A DNA stretch of 64,000 bases, taken from NCBI GenBank assembly GCA_047833645.1, contig CP181259.1, positions 496,001 through 560,000 on the forward strand, given 5' to 3'. Positions 26,693-33,962 of this stretch are shown here, piece after piece; positions within the stretch are counted from its first letter, which is position 1; each line of letters begins with the position of its first letter. Both the position numbers and the translations under genes were made by a program. This stretch comes from Pseudolactococcus sp041800635 (GTDB lineage: Bacteria > Bacillota > Bacilli > Lactobacillales > Streptococcaceae). The notes beneath the pieces were generated by a model. The model ran no database searches. It worked only from the letters and a program-made list of their open reading frames with translations, and was not told where the DNA came from.

Positions 26693-27541
26693 CTATTTAT
26701 TCAAAGTCCGCTTAGCTGCTTCATAGGTCTGTTCCATCAACATGGTGATGGTCATGGGGCCAACGCCACCTGGTACTGGTGTGATCAGGCTAGCAATTGG
26801 TTCAACTTCGTCAAACTTAACATCGCCGATTAATTTGCCATTTTCATCACGATTCATGCCGACGTCGATAACGACAGCTCCTGGCTTGACGAAGTCTGCG
26901 GTAACAAAGTTCCCACGGCCGATGGCAACGACTAAAATGTCGGCTTGCTTGGCTAATTCCGGAAGATTTTGCGTTCTAGAGTGGGCGATGGTTACCGTTG
27001 CGTGTTGGTCTAACAGCATCTGTGCCATCGGTTTCCCGACAATGTTAGAGCGCCCAATCACCAGCGCGTTCTTGCCTGCCACCTCAACGCCATAAGCCTC
27101 TAGCATGACCATGATCCCTGCGGGTGTTGAAGGGATCATGACGGGATTACCTGACCAGAGACGCCCCATGTTGGTGGGGTGAAAGCCGTCGACGTCCTTA
27201 TCTGGGTCAATGGCAAGCAGGATTTTTTCTTCGGAGATAGCTGCGGGCAAGGGGAGCTGAACTAAAATCCCATGCCAGTTATCATCTTGGTTGAGTTGGG
27301 CGATTAGCGCTAAAAGTGCCGCTTCTGTCGTGTCTTCAGGCAGACGCATGACTTCCGACTGGAAGCCGGCGGCTGTCGCGCGACGTTCTTTGTTTCTGAC
27401 GTAGACTTGACTGGCTGGGTTTTCGCCAACTAGAATCACGACCAGGCCAGGTGTGACACCGGCAGATTTTAAGTCATCAACTTTTGCTTTCAATTCAATC
27501 GCCATTTTATCGGCCAGGGCTTTGCCATCTATTAAGGTCAT
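26693..27541 (-). CDS. folD: Methylenetetrahydrofolate dehydrogenase/cyclohydrolase
   Basis: FolD interconverts 5,10-methylene- and 10-formyl-tetrahydrofolate through two activities, supplying one-carbon units for purines and initiator tRNA. It has 282 residues. Signatures are VGENPASQVYVRNKERRA near residue 38 with the catalytic lysine in it, and HGILVQLPLP near 93. The NADP-binding segment is VIGRSNIVGKPMAQML near 160, and PVPGGVGPMTITML is at the C-terminus. A CGGAG site precedes the ATG. The upstream region has a clustered GTTAAC repeat; downstream is its own terminator. Confidence 0.98.
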   Translation of the reverse strand: MTLIDGKALADKMAIELKAKVDDLKSAGVTPGLVVILVGENPASQVYVRNKERRATAAGFQSEVMRLPEDTTEAALLALIAQLNQDDNWHGILVQLPLPAAISEEKILLAIDPDKDVDGFHPTNMGRLWSGNPVMIPSTPAGIMVMLEAYGVEVAGKNALVIGRSNIVGKPMAQMLLDQHATVTIAHSRTQNLPELAKQADILVVAIGRGNFVTADFVKPGAVVIDVGMNRDENGKLIGDVKFDEVEPIASLITPVPGGVGPMTITMLMEQTYEAAKRTLNK

Positions 27542-27573
27542 ACTAGTCTCCGCTTTCTTTTATCCATGTCGTT

Positions 27574-27647
27574 GTTAACGGTTAACGTTAACGCTTGACG
27601 CGGTATACCCTTTATTTTAGCAAAAAAACAGCGATTTATCCGCTGTT
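27574..27647 (-). promoter_or_regulatory. spx terminator, folD promoter and triple GTTAAC repeat
   Basis: The spx terminator (AACAGCG at 27627-27633 with CGCTGTT at 27641-27647) starts right at the spx stop codon and ends in seven T (27622-27628). These run into TGC-TAAAAT (27614-27619), an extended -10 for folD. Between this promoter and the start codon three copies of GTTAAC occur (27574-27579, 27581-27586, 27587-27592), a self-complementary cluster that could be an operator. It does not match the PurR box. Confidence 0.65.
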
Positions 27648-28124
27648 TCAGTCTGTTTTTGACGCTAGATATGTAAAATGTTCGGTATTACTATGTAAAT
27701 CCTTAAATGGCACCTTGTAACTGGAGATCCGTTTTAATTCGATTTTCCGCTGTCTGGAAGGCGATCTTTCGGACAGAACGGGTAAAAATTTTCTGATATC
27801 ATCTTCATTATAACCAACTTGTAGTCGCTTATCGTCAACAATCAAAGGTCGTCTCAGTAAAGTTCTATTTTTTTCAATGACTTCAATCAAACGACTCATG
27901 GACAAATCATCCAAATCGACATTCAACTTTTTGAAAGCCTTGCCCCGTTTAGAAATAATTTCCTCCGTTCCATCTTCTGTCAGTGACAGGAGATGAAGAA
28001 TTTCAGAATCCGTTAACTCAGATTTGGTCAAGCTATTCTCTTCAAACTCTAAATTGTGCTCTTGTAACCACGCTTTGGCCTTTTCACAAGACGAACTGTA
28101 GGCAACTGTGTATTTCTTAATCAT
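27648..28124 (-). CDS. Spx/ArsC-family transcriptional regulator with SxxC
   Basis: A member of the Spx family, thioredoxin-fold proteins that bind the RNA polymerase alpha C-terminal domain and redirect transcription under stress. I start it at the ATG at 28124, which follows AAGAGG, giving 158 residues. The usual redox pair Cys10-x-x-Cys13 is Ser10-Ser-Ser-Cys13 here (VAYSSSCEKAK), so thiol-disulfide switching at that site is lost. The RPL motif is kept (RRPLIVDDKRLQVGYNEDDIR). The protein is about 25 residues longer than ordinary Spx, with a basic tail. Lactococci have several Spx paralogues (for example TrmA/SpxA types), and this is one of them; its target genes are unknown. Confidence 0.82.
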   Translation of the reverse strand: MIKKYTVAYSSSCEKAKAWLQEHNLEFEENSLTKSELTDSEILHLLSLTEDGTEEIISKRGKAFKKLNVDLDDLSMSRLIEVIEKNRTLLRRPLIVDDKRLQVGYNEDDIRKFLPVLSERSPSRQRKIELKRISSYKVPFKDLHSNTEHFTYLASKTD

Positions 28125-28208
28125 AATCCTCTTATCTTTAAATACTATTAAACCACTACGACGCAAACTTATTAGTTATTTAATTCGTTTGTAAAAATAA
28201 TATATCGC

Positions 28209-28281
28209 ATTATAACGCTTTTATAAATACTTTCGTCCTCTAAACTATGTTATTTTTATGTTATTTTTTGTTACAATTATA
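28209..28281 (-). promoter_or_regulatory. Two possible promoters of the spx gene
   Basis: TATAAT at 28276-28281 follows the mazF terminator closely, with TTGTTG 18 bases upstream inside the hairpin loop region. A second TATAAT lies at 28209-28214. Both are about 85-150 bases before the ATG, leaving an A/T-rich leader. Confidence 0.5.
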
Positions 28282-28285
28282 TAAC

Positions 28286-28317
28286 AAAAAGCTTATCTTC
28301 AACAAGATAAGCTTTTT
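28286..28317 (-). terminator. mazF terminator overlapping its stop codon
   Basis: Perfect 14-bp arms AAAAAGCTTATCTT (28286-28299) and its complement (28304-28317) around a 4-base loop, with a T-run. The upstream arm encodes the last residues of MazF, so coding sequence and terminator overlap. Confidence 0.88.
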
Positions 28318-28646
28318 TTGATTGCGACATCGACTTGCGACATAATCTCAGCACTGAGATGTCCCGTCTTTTCCCGTAAACGACACTTGTCGATGGTTCT
28401 CATTTGCTCACACAGAATCACTGAATCTGAGCCAACTCCTGCTGCTTCTTTACAAATCGAAACATGTGTTGGTAATGCTTTCTTAGTCTTCTTGGCTGTG
28501 ATTGCCGCGACGATGGTTGTGGGTGCGAAGGTATTACCCGCATCATTTTGAATGATTAAGACAGGTCTAATCCCCCCTTGTTCGCTCCCCGTGACAGGCG
28601 ACAAGTCGGCAAAGAAAACATCTCCCCTTAAAATTTCTCTAGCCAT
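28299..28646 (-). CDS. MazF/PemK-family endoribonuclease without adjacent antitoxin
   Basis: A MazF-type mRNA interferase, 115 residues, which cuts single-stranded RNA at short sequence motifs. The family core is visible: RGDVFFADLSPVTGSEQGGIRPVLIIQND at residues 7-36 with the catalytic arginine, and TTIVAAITAKKTK and LCEQMRTIDKCRL with the conserved threonine/serine region. It overlaps the 3' end of alr by eight bases. In Bacillus the same spot holds alr, then an antitoxin gene, then ndoA; here no antitoxin frame lies between alr and the toxin, nor after it, where spx follows its terminator. The antitoxin may be elsewhere or the protein may have been tamed. Confidence 0.85.
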   Translation of the reverse strand: MAREILRGDVFFADLSPVTGSEQGGIRPVLIIQNDAGNTFAPTTIVAAITAKKTKKALPTHVSICKEAAGVGSDSVILCEQMRTIDKCRLREKTGHLSAEIMSQVDVAIKKSLSC

Positions 28647-29754
28647 TTTGATATATCCGTTTTATCCGATCACTTAATAAACAAACTACTTCATAATTAA
28701 TGGTACCACGATGTGCTGCGACATCGTCTACTGTTATTTTATCATTTCCGTCTTGCCCAATCAAGGTCACTTTTGTCCCAATCGGTAGTTTTTCATTTAG
28801 AGCAATAGTCATTTGATCCATAGAAATCCGACCGATAATCGGACATCTACGACCATTAACCAAAACATAGAAACCTGTCATATCACGTGTCCAACCATCT
28901 GCATAACCAATGGGGACTGTGCCAACGATAGTCGGTTGGTCAGCGACAAATGCTGCCCCATAGCCAACTGTCTCACTGGGATTAATGGTCTTGATATGTG
29001 TCAACTCTGATTTTAACTCAAGCGCGGGTGTTATTTCATAAGTCATCTCAAGCGCGCGACCACTTGGATTCAAGCCATACATGGCGTCCCCCAGGCGTTC
29101 AATATCTTGAATCGTTTCCTGATGCCATATCCCTGCGGCTGAATTACTTGAATGCACATACCGTGGACGACGGCTTAAGGCTGTAACAACGGCGTCAAAT
29201 TTCAGCCATTGCGCATCAAATTTTTCTTGCGCTGCTTCATCTGCTGTTGCAAAATGCGTGAAGATGCCGTCAAAGACCATACCGTATTGATCGGCGAGCG
29301 CTATGATGGCGTTGGCTTCGTTAGCACTTGTCACACCAATTCGACCCATACCAGAGTCGACCTTGATATGAAACTTGAGATGCTCAGTCTCGACATCTTC
29401 GAGATGTTGAGTGACCAATTTCAGCCAATCCAACGACGGCACCGTCACGGTCAAGCGTAGATTAACCGCGATATGAATATCTTCTGGGACGATGCCACTC
29501 AAAACTAAAATGGGTTTGACAATGCCATGACTTCTCAGTTCAATCGCTTCATCTAGATTAGAGACACAAAAGCCTGACACTAAGTCATTGGCGCTTTGCG
29601 CCACATCGTTGGCGCCGTGACCATAACCATTGGCCTTAACAACTGCCCAAATCTCGGTACGATCACCTGTATAATTCTTGAAGTTTTTGATATTGGCCTG
29701 AATCGCCGCGAGATCAATGATCGCTTGCGTTGGCCGGTGGGTACTTGGTTTCAT
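28639..29754 (-). CDS. alr: Alanine racemase
   Basis: PLP-dependent racemase that supplies D-alanine for peptidoglycan and teichoic acids. It has 371 residues. The PLP lysine is in AVVKANGYGHGAND near residue 40, the catalytic tyrosine in ETVGYGAAF near 264, and GRISMDQMTI near 310 is the conserved C-terminal block. It lies three bases after acpS, an order (acpS-alr) conserved in Lactobacillales, and overlaps the downstream mazF-like gene. Transcription probably starts at the acpS promoter. Confidence 0.98.
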   Translation of the reverse strand: MKPSTHRPTQAIIDLAAIQANIKNFKNYTGDRTEIWAVVKANGYGHGANDVAQSANDLVSGFCVSNLDEAIELRSHGIVKPILVLSGIVPEDIHIAVNLRLTVTVPSLDWLKLVTQHLEDVETEHLKFHIKVDSGMGRIGVTSANEANAIIALADQYGMVFDGIFTHFATADEAAQEKFDAQWLKFDAVVTALSRRPRYVHSSNSAAGIWHQETIQDIERLGDAMYGLNPSGRALEMTYEITPALELKSELTHIKTINPSETVGYGAAFVADQPTIVGTVPIGYADGWTRDMTGFYVLVNGRRCPIIGRISMDQMTIALNEKLPIGTKVTLIGQDGNDKITVDDVAAHRGTINYEVVCLLSDRIKRIYQNG

Positions 29755-29757
29755 CTT

Positions 29758-30123
29758 CTATTCACGACTTTCTAAAATAACGAAAGCAATAGCTTCCAAA
29801 TTGCTATGACTGATGGATAAGTGCGCTATGCCTCGATCAGAAAAGGGATGCTGGATGAACTTAGGCGCGCCTAGTTCATCAGGTAAAACGGTCATATCCT
29901 GAAAGGATAAGTGGCCACCGATCCCCGTACCATAAGCTTTAGAGTAAGCTTCCTTGGCTGCCCAACGGCCACCTAAAAATTCGATTTGACGCTGACCTGA
30001 GAAAGTCATAAATTTTTCCAACTCCGTTTTCGTGAGCACACGTTGGGCAAATTTCGGATTTCGGTTTAAGGCCTTCTCAATCCTCGAAAGTTCTATATTA
30101 TCAACACCATTACCATAAATCAT
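29758..30123 (-). CDS. acpS: Holo-[acyl-carrier-protein] synthase, predicted leaderless mRNA
   Basis: AcpS transfers 4'-phosphopantetheine from CoA to a serine of acyl carrier protein. The product has 121 residues with the two magnesium-binding motifs: GNGVDNIELSRIEKA at the N-terminus (Asp8) and FLGGRWAAKEAYSKA near 49-63. SISHSNLEAIAFVI is the C-terminal block. The ATG is only six bases after TATAAT, and no Shine-Dalgarno is present, so translation of a leaderless message is likely. It is first in acpS-alr-mazF. Confidence 0.96.
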   Translation of the reverse strand: MIYGNGVDNIELSRIEKALNRNPKFAQRVLTKTELEKFMTFSGQRQIEFLGGRWAAKEAYSKAYGTGIGGHLSFQDMTVLPDELGAPKFIQHPFSDRGIAHLSISHSNLEAIAFVILESRE

Positions 30124-30129
30124 AGTCTC

Positions 30130-30162
30130 ATTATATCAAAAAAATCCCGTGTCATGGGATTT
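30130..30162 (-). terminator. Symporter terminator fused to acpS promoter
   Basis: AAATCCC (minus strand 30156-30162) pairs with GGGATTT (30142-30148), followed by seven T (30138-30144), then GA and TATAAT (30130-30135). The terminator of the cystine-type symporter leads without a gap into the acpS promoter. Confidence 0.87.
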
Positions 30163-30175
30163 AATTGTTTTGCCT

Positions 30176-31555
30176 TTATTTAACAAACGCGACATTTGCT
30201 GTTTCTTGATGGGGCGTTGCTTGATTGATGAGTCTATCTGTCACGATACCTGCCACCATTGAATCACTAACATTGAGTGCTGTTCTTGCCATATCGATAA
30301 GAGGCTCAACACTGATAACTAGTCCGACGATAGCGATTGGTAGGTTCATTGACGATAAGACGATGAGAGAAGCAAAGGTTGCGCCACCACCGACACCTGC
30401 AACTCCGAGTGATGAAATCGTCACGATTGCAATGAGTGAGAGGATGAATTCAAATGAAAAGATGTTAATACCAACAGTTGGTGCCACAATCGTCGCAAGC
30501 ATGGCTGGATAAATACCCGCACAACCATTTTGACCAATGGATAAACCAAAGCTCGCTGAGAAGTTAGCAACAGCTTCATTGACATTAAATTTTTCAACCT
30601 GTGTCTCAACAGTCATCGGCAATGTCCCAGCACTTGTTCTGGATGTGAAAGCAAAGAGCAAGGTCGACCAAGCATTACCCAAATAGTCTCTTGGTGATAC
30701 CTTCACCCAAAGCAAGAGAACGAGATGGACGACGAACATTACCAGAATGGCCGCATAACTTGCGATAATGAAGCGACCGAGATTGACCAGAGCTTCAAAA
30801 TCACTCGTTGCCATGACACGTGCCATGAGGGCAAAAATCCCAAATGGTGTCAATCTTAAAACTAAGGTTGTCACCCGCAAGATGATTTTTTCAAGCGACT
30901 GAATCAGATTCGCAAAAGTTTGTGCTTCTTTCGCATACTTTCTTTGGATACCTAGAAAAGCAATGCCCAAGAAAGCTGCAAAGATGACAACAGCAATCGT
31001 ACTTGTCGGACGTGTGCCCGCAAAATCTGCAAACACATTACGAGGAATTAGATTAAGTAACTGATCAGTGATGGGAACACCCTTAACCTGAAGCTGTTTT
31101 TCCGTCAATGCTGCAATCCGTTCTGCTTCAGCTGCCCCTTCAGCGAAAACAGCACCATTTAGTCGGAAAACAATGACCGATAAGTAATCAATCGCCGCCG
31201 ACACCGCAGTCGTGCCTAGTAAAATCAGCAGAACATTTCGTGCCATTTTACCCAAATTTTTAGAGACTTCCAACTTGGTAAAAGCCCCAACAATCGAAAT
31301 AAAAACCAGCGGCATCACAAGCATTTGCAGAAGTGCGATATAAGCATCTGCTACCAATGAAATCCAAGAAAGACTGGTAGAAAAGTTCGACACCTTTTCA
31401 AATAAGAAACGAATCAAGAGACCAAAAACAATACCGCCAACCAAACCAAAAAGCACCCGTTTGTTAAAGCTAATATGCTTCGCTTGCAAGCGAAAAAGCC
31501 ACAGCAAACTACCAATGAAACCCGATAATATAATAAGTAATGATAAAATAGTCAT
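30176..31555 (-). CDS. Dicarboxylate/amino acid:cation symporter, TcyP-like
   Basis: A sodium- or proton-coupled symporter of the DAACS (GltP) family, 459 residues, with about eight membrane helices and two re-entrant loops. The serine-rich loop is FTSRTSAGTLPMTVETQ near residue 310, and the second is GVAGVGGGATFASLIVLSSM near 395. The variant QNGCAGIYPAMLA in place of NMDGTA is what I know from the cystine transporter TcyP (YhcL) group, and its length fits that subfamily. Cystine is therefore the likely substrate, by family inference. Transcribed alone, with an inverted repeat in its leader. Confidence 0.8.
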   Translation of the reverse strand: MTILSLLIILSGFIGSLLWLFRLQAKHISFNKRVLFGLVGGIVFGLLIRFLFEKVSNFSTSLSWISLVADAYIALLQMLVMPLVFISIVGAFTKLEVSKNLGKMARNVLLILLGTTAVSAAIDYLSVIVFRLNGAVFAEGAAEAERIAALTEKQLQVKGVPITDQLLNLIPRNVFADFAGTRPTSTIAVVIFAAFLGIAFLGIQRKYAKEAQTFANLIQSLEKIILRVTTLVLRLTPFGIFALMARVMATSDFEALVNLGRFIIASYAAILVMFVVHLVLLLWVKVSPRDYLGNAWSTLLFAFTSRTSAGTLPMTVETQVEKFNVNEAVANFSASFGLSIGQNGCAGIYPAMLATIVAPTVGINIFSFEFILSLIAIVTISSLGVAGVGGGATFASLIVLSSMNLPIAIVGLVISVEPLIDMARTALNVSDSMVAGIVTDRLINQATPHQETANVAFVK

Positions 31556-31608
31556 ATATGCCCCTTTAAATTAATATAGTCTTATTTTCTCATGCTATGT
31601 TATGATCT

Positions 31609-31629
31609 GGCATATGAAAAATTTATGCC
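31609..31629 (-). repeat. Inverted repeat upstream of the TcyP-like gene
   Basis: GGCATA (31609-31614) and TATGCC (31624-31629) flank an A/T-rich nine-base centre, about 55 bases before the start codon. It could be an operator for a sulfur or stress regulator; no known consensus matches with certainty. Confidence 0.5.
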
Positions 31630-31684
31630 CGTGATTAAGATTCATAAAACTGCATCGGCTACCGCATTTGAGGCCTTCAAAATC

Positions 31685-31715
31685 AAAAAACACCACCAAC
31701 TTCTGGTGATGTTTT
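31685..31715 (-). terminator. pepV terminator
   Basis: Minus-strand arms AAAACATCACCA (31704-31715) and TGGTGGTGTTTT (31687-31698), one G-U pair, around a 5-base loop, ending in six T. Confidence 0.9.
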
Positions 31716-31729
31716 AGTTATAGCTTGAC

Positions 31730-33148
31730 TTATTTGGCTAATTCGTAAATCGCTTCCGCATAGATGGCCGCTGCACGCAACAAAACATCGACCGGAATAA
31801 ACTCATTGGCTTGGTGCATGGTGTCAATGTCACCAGGGAACATAGCGCCAAAGGCTACGCCGCGTTTAAGTAAGCGACCAAAAGTCCCCCCACCGATGAT
31901 TTGTTCGTGACCTTTAAGACCTGTCTGTTTTTCATAAACAGCAAGCAAGGTGCTCACCAACTCATCAGCCATTGGCACGTAGTGTGGTGTGTGCTCATGG
32001 GCAGATTTCGTAACGGTATCAACCCCTTCAAGGGCTACGAGCACTTGATAAATGGCATCTGAATCCGTCCCTTGTGGGTAACGGAAATTCAAGGCAATAG
32101 TATTGTCAGATGAGGCATCGTCAAAGTTGAAGACACCCGCATTCATTGACAAGGCACCCATTTTAGGGTCTTCGAAGGCAACGCCTGTTTTATCACCTGC
32201 ATGATCTTCAATGAGGATCGTCCCAGCGATTTTAGTGAATGGTGAGACAACGCCAATTTCATCAAGGAATTTCGCGAGGTATGTTGCACCATTGACACCT
32301 TTTTCTGGCATGGCACCGTGGGCTGAACGCCCATGAAGCACGACTGTCACTTGACCATCTGAAGCGGCTTCAGTCTCAAATTTAAGGTTTTTGTCGCTAT
32401 GGGCGCTGACAAAGGCTTCAAGTTTCGTGTTTAGGTCCGCTAGGTCGCCTGAAATCACCGCTGTTGCTGATTCTGGTACCATGTTTTCGCGCAAACCACC
32501 TGTGAAGCTGTGTAAGTGGACGGCACCTGCGTTATCACCCGAAATGTGGAGGTACTCTGTGATATTACCTTTTTCACCGTTGATGATCGGGAATTCCGCA
32601 TCAGGTGAGAAACCAAAGTCAGGTTCAGGTAAGCCAACATGGGCAAAGTAGTAATCCATATCGCCCCAGCCTGATTCTTCATCAGTACCTGCGATGAAGC
32701 GGATTTTTTTGGTTAAAGGCACGTTCAACTCTTTTAAGATTTTCAAGCCGTAGTAACACGCCATGGTCGGACCTTTATCGTCCGAAGCACCACGGGCATA
32801 AATCTTGCCGTCACGGATTTCAGGTTCATAAGGATTACTATCCCAGCCAGTTCCAGCAGGCACAACGTCCATGTGGGCGAAAATCCCAAGGACTTCTGCA
32901 TCTTCTGGTAGGTCATCACCATAAGTAAAGTGACCAGCATAGTTGTCAACGTTTTTCGTTGCGTAGCCATCACGTTCAGCCAAACTCAAAAATTGTTGGA
33001 GTGCCGCAACTGGACCAGGGCCAAAGGGTGTTTCGGGTGTGACTTGGCTATCGTCACGTTCAGAGTTAATTTTCAAGAGTGAAAATAAATCTGCTAATAA
33101 GTCCTCTTTACGTGCTGCAACTTCTGCTTTAAAATCGATCTGTGTCAT
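31730..33148 (-). CDS. pepV: Dipeptidase PepV
   Basis: PepV is a zinc dipeptidase of the M20 family that splits a broad range of dipeptides in the cytosol, the end of the casein-peptide pathway in lactic acid bacteria. It has 472 residues. Metal ligands are seen in GIFAHMDVVPAG near residue 88, ARGASDDKGPTMACYYGL near 115, and GTDEESGWGDMDYYF near 150, plus the C-terminal histidine in DTMHQANEFIPVD near 440. AGGAAG precedes the ATG, which overlaps the stop of the upstream PH-domain gene by four bases. Confidence 0.97.
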   Translation of the reverse strand: MTQIDFKAEVAARKEDLLADLFSLLKINSERDDSQVTPETPFGPGPVAALQQFLSLAERDGYATKNVDNYAGHFTYGDDLPEDAEVLGIFAHMDVVPAGTGWDSNPYEPEIRDGKIYARGASDDKGPTMACYYGLKILKELNVPLTKKIRFIAGTDEESGWGDMDYYFAHVGLPEPDFGFSPDAEFPIINGEKGNITEYLHISGDNAGAVHLHSFTGGLRENMVPESATAVISGDLADLNTKLEAFVSAHSDKNLKFETEAASDGQVTVVLHGRSAHGAMPEKGVNGATYLAKFLDEIGVVSPFTKIAGTILIEDHAGDKTGVAFEDPKMGALSMNAGVFNFDDASSDNTIALNFRYPQGTDSDAIYQVLVALEGVDTVTKSAHEHTPHYVPMADELVSTLLAVYEKQTGLKGHEQIIGGGTFGRLLKRGVAFGAMFPGDIDTMHQANEFIPVDVLLRAAAIYAEAIYELAK

Positions 33149-33846
33149 TTTCTTCCTAATAACCTTTCTTTATATTCGTCATATTCTTCTGCGGTAATCA
33201 AACCTTCTTCCATTGAAAGCTTGGCAGATGACAATTTTTCATACATCGTAGATGTATCATAGACAACAAATGGCTCTGCCATTTGTTCTGGCTTGGGCTG
33301 TTGTTGCTGGGGTGGATTTGGCATCGGGGCGTTTGTCTGATAACCGCCATACATCTGGTTATTCTTAATATCGCTCACCCCTTCTTGAATCCGCTTGGCT
33401 ATTCTTCTAACGACGCTTTTCGTCCAAAAAACTGAAAAATTGTCGCCTAAAGACTCCACGCGAACATGCCCCCAGATGATATGGGTAATGGGCTCGATAT
33501 TTTTGATATCATTGAGCGGAATCGAAGAGACCTTGTGAAAAAAAGGGCGCCAGCGGGCATAGACTAGCCGATTTTCATTGGTAATGATATAGGCATAATA
33601 ACCTTGGGTATTGAAAAACTTAGGGTCTGCTTGCCCGCCTTCAGTTTCCTCACCTTCGTCATCATCATAGTCCGTGTGTCTCCCGATGAAACTAGAGACA
33701 GCATATTCATCATCTAACAAGCTCTCGGCAACCACCTTAAAATGCAATTTCTGCAACCATGCACCCCAAAGGTTGAAGCCAAGTTTATTTTCTCGCGAAA
33801 AGCGATACATGTCATCTGCCGTCCAGAGCTGGGCTTTGTTTGTCAT
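33145..33846 (-). CDS. PH-domain (YokE-like) protein with C-terminal SHOCT motif
   Basis: A protein of 233 residues of unknown role. The middle part (about residues 85-160, KFFNTQGYYAYIITNENRLV to SVFWTKSVVRRI) looks like a bacterial PH domain of the YokE type. A proline/glutamine-rich linker follows (PNPPQQQQPKPEQ). The last 35 residues, EKLSSAKLSMEEGLITAEEYDEYKERLLG, are a clear SHOCT (short C-terminal) motif, often found in proteins that oligomerise. An acidic patch (DYDDDEGEETEGG) lies near 60. It is translationally coupled to pepV by a four-base overlap, but I see no functional link. Confidence 0.72.
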   Translation of the reverse strand: MTNKAQLWTADDMYRFSRENKLGFNLWGAWLQKLHFKVVAESLLDDEYAVSSFIGRHTDYDDDEGEETEGGQADPKFFNTQGYYAYIITNENRLVYARWRPFFHKVSSIPLNDIKNIEPITHIIWGHVRVESLGDNFSVFWTKSVVRRIAKRIQEGVSDIKNNQMYGGYQTNAPMPNPPQQQQPKPEQMAEPFVVYDTSTMYEKLSSAKLSMEEGLITAEEYDEYKERLLGRK

Positions 33847-33907
33847 CTGTCACCTCTTTTCATATGGTTCTCGTCAAACCCTTGTCGCTTGATTTATCAT
33901 CATTTCT

Positions 33908-33937
33908 ATTTTATCAAAAAATCGCGCAAAATGGCGC
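33908..33937 (-). terminator. Weak uvrC terminator before a -10 box
   Basis: A short GCGC stem (33924-33927 with 33934-33937) is followed on the minus strand by six T (33916-33921) and GA-TAAAAT (33908-33913), the likely promoter of the PH-domain gene and pepV. Confidence 0.55.
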
Positions 33938-33962
33938 ACTCAGCTCATATTTCATCTCTTAC

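Noticed and set aside
30225..30512. Plus-strand frame of 95 codons opposite the symporter
   Set aside because: It mirrors the glycine/serine-rich loops of the symporter and has no ribosome site.
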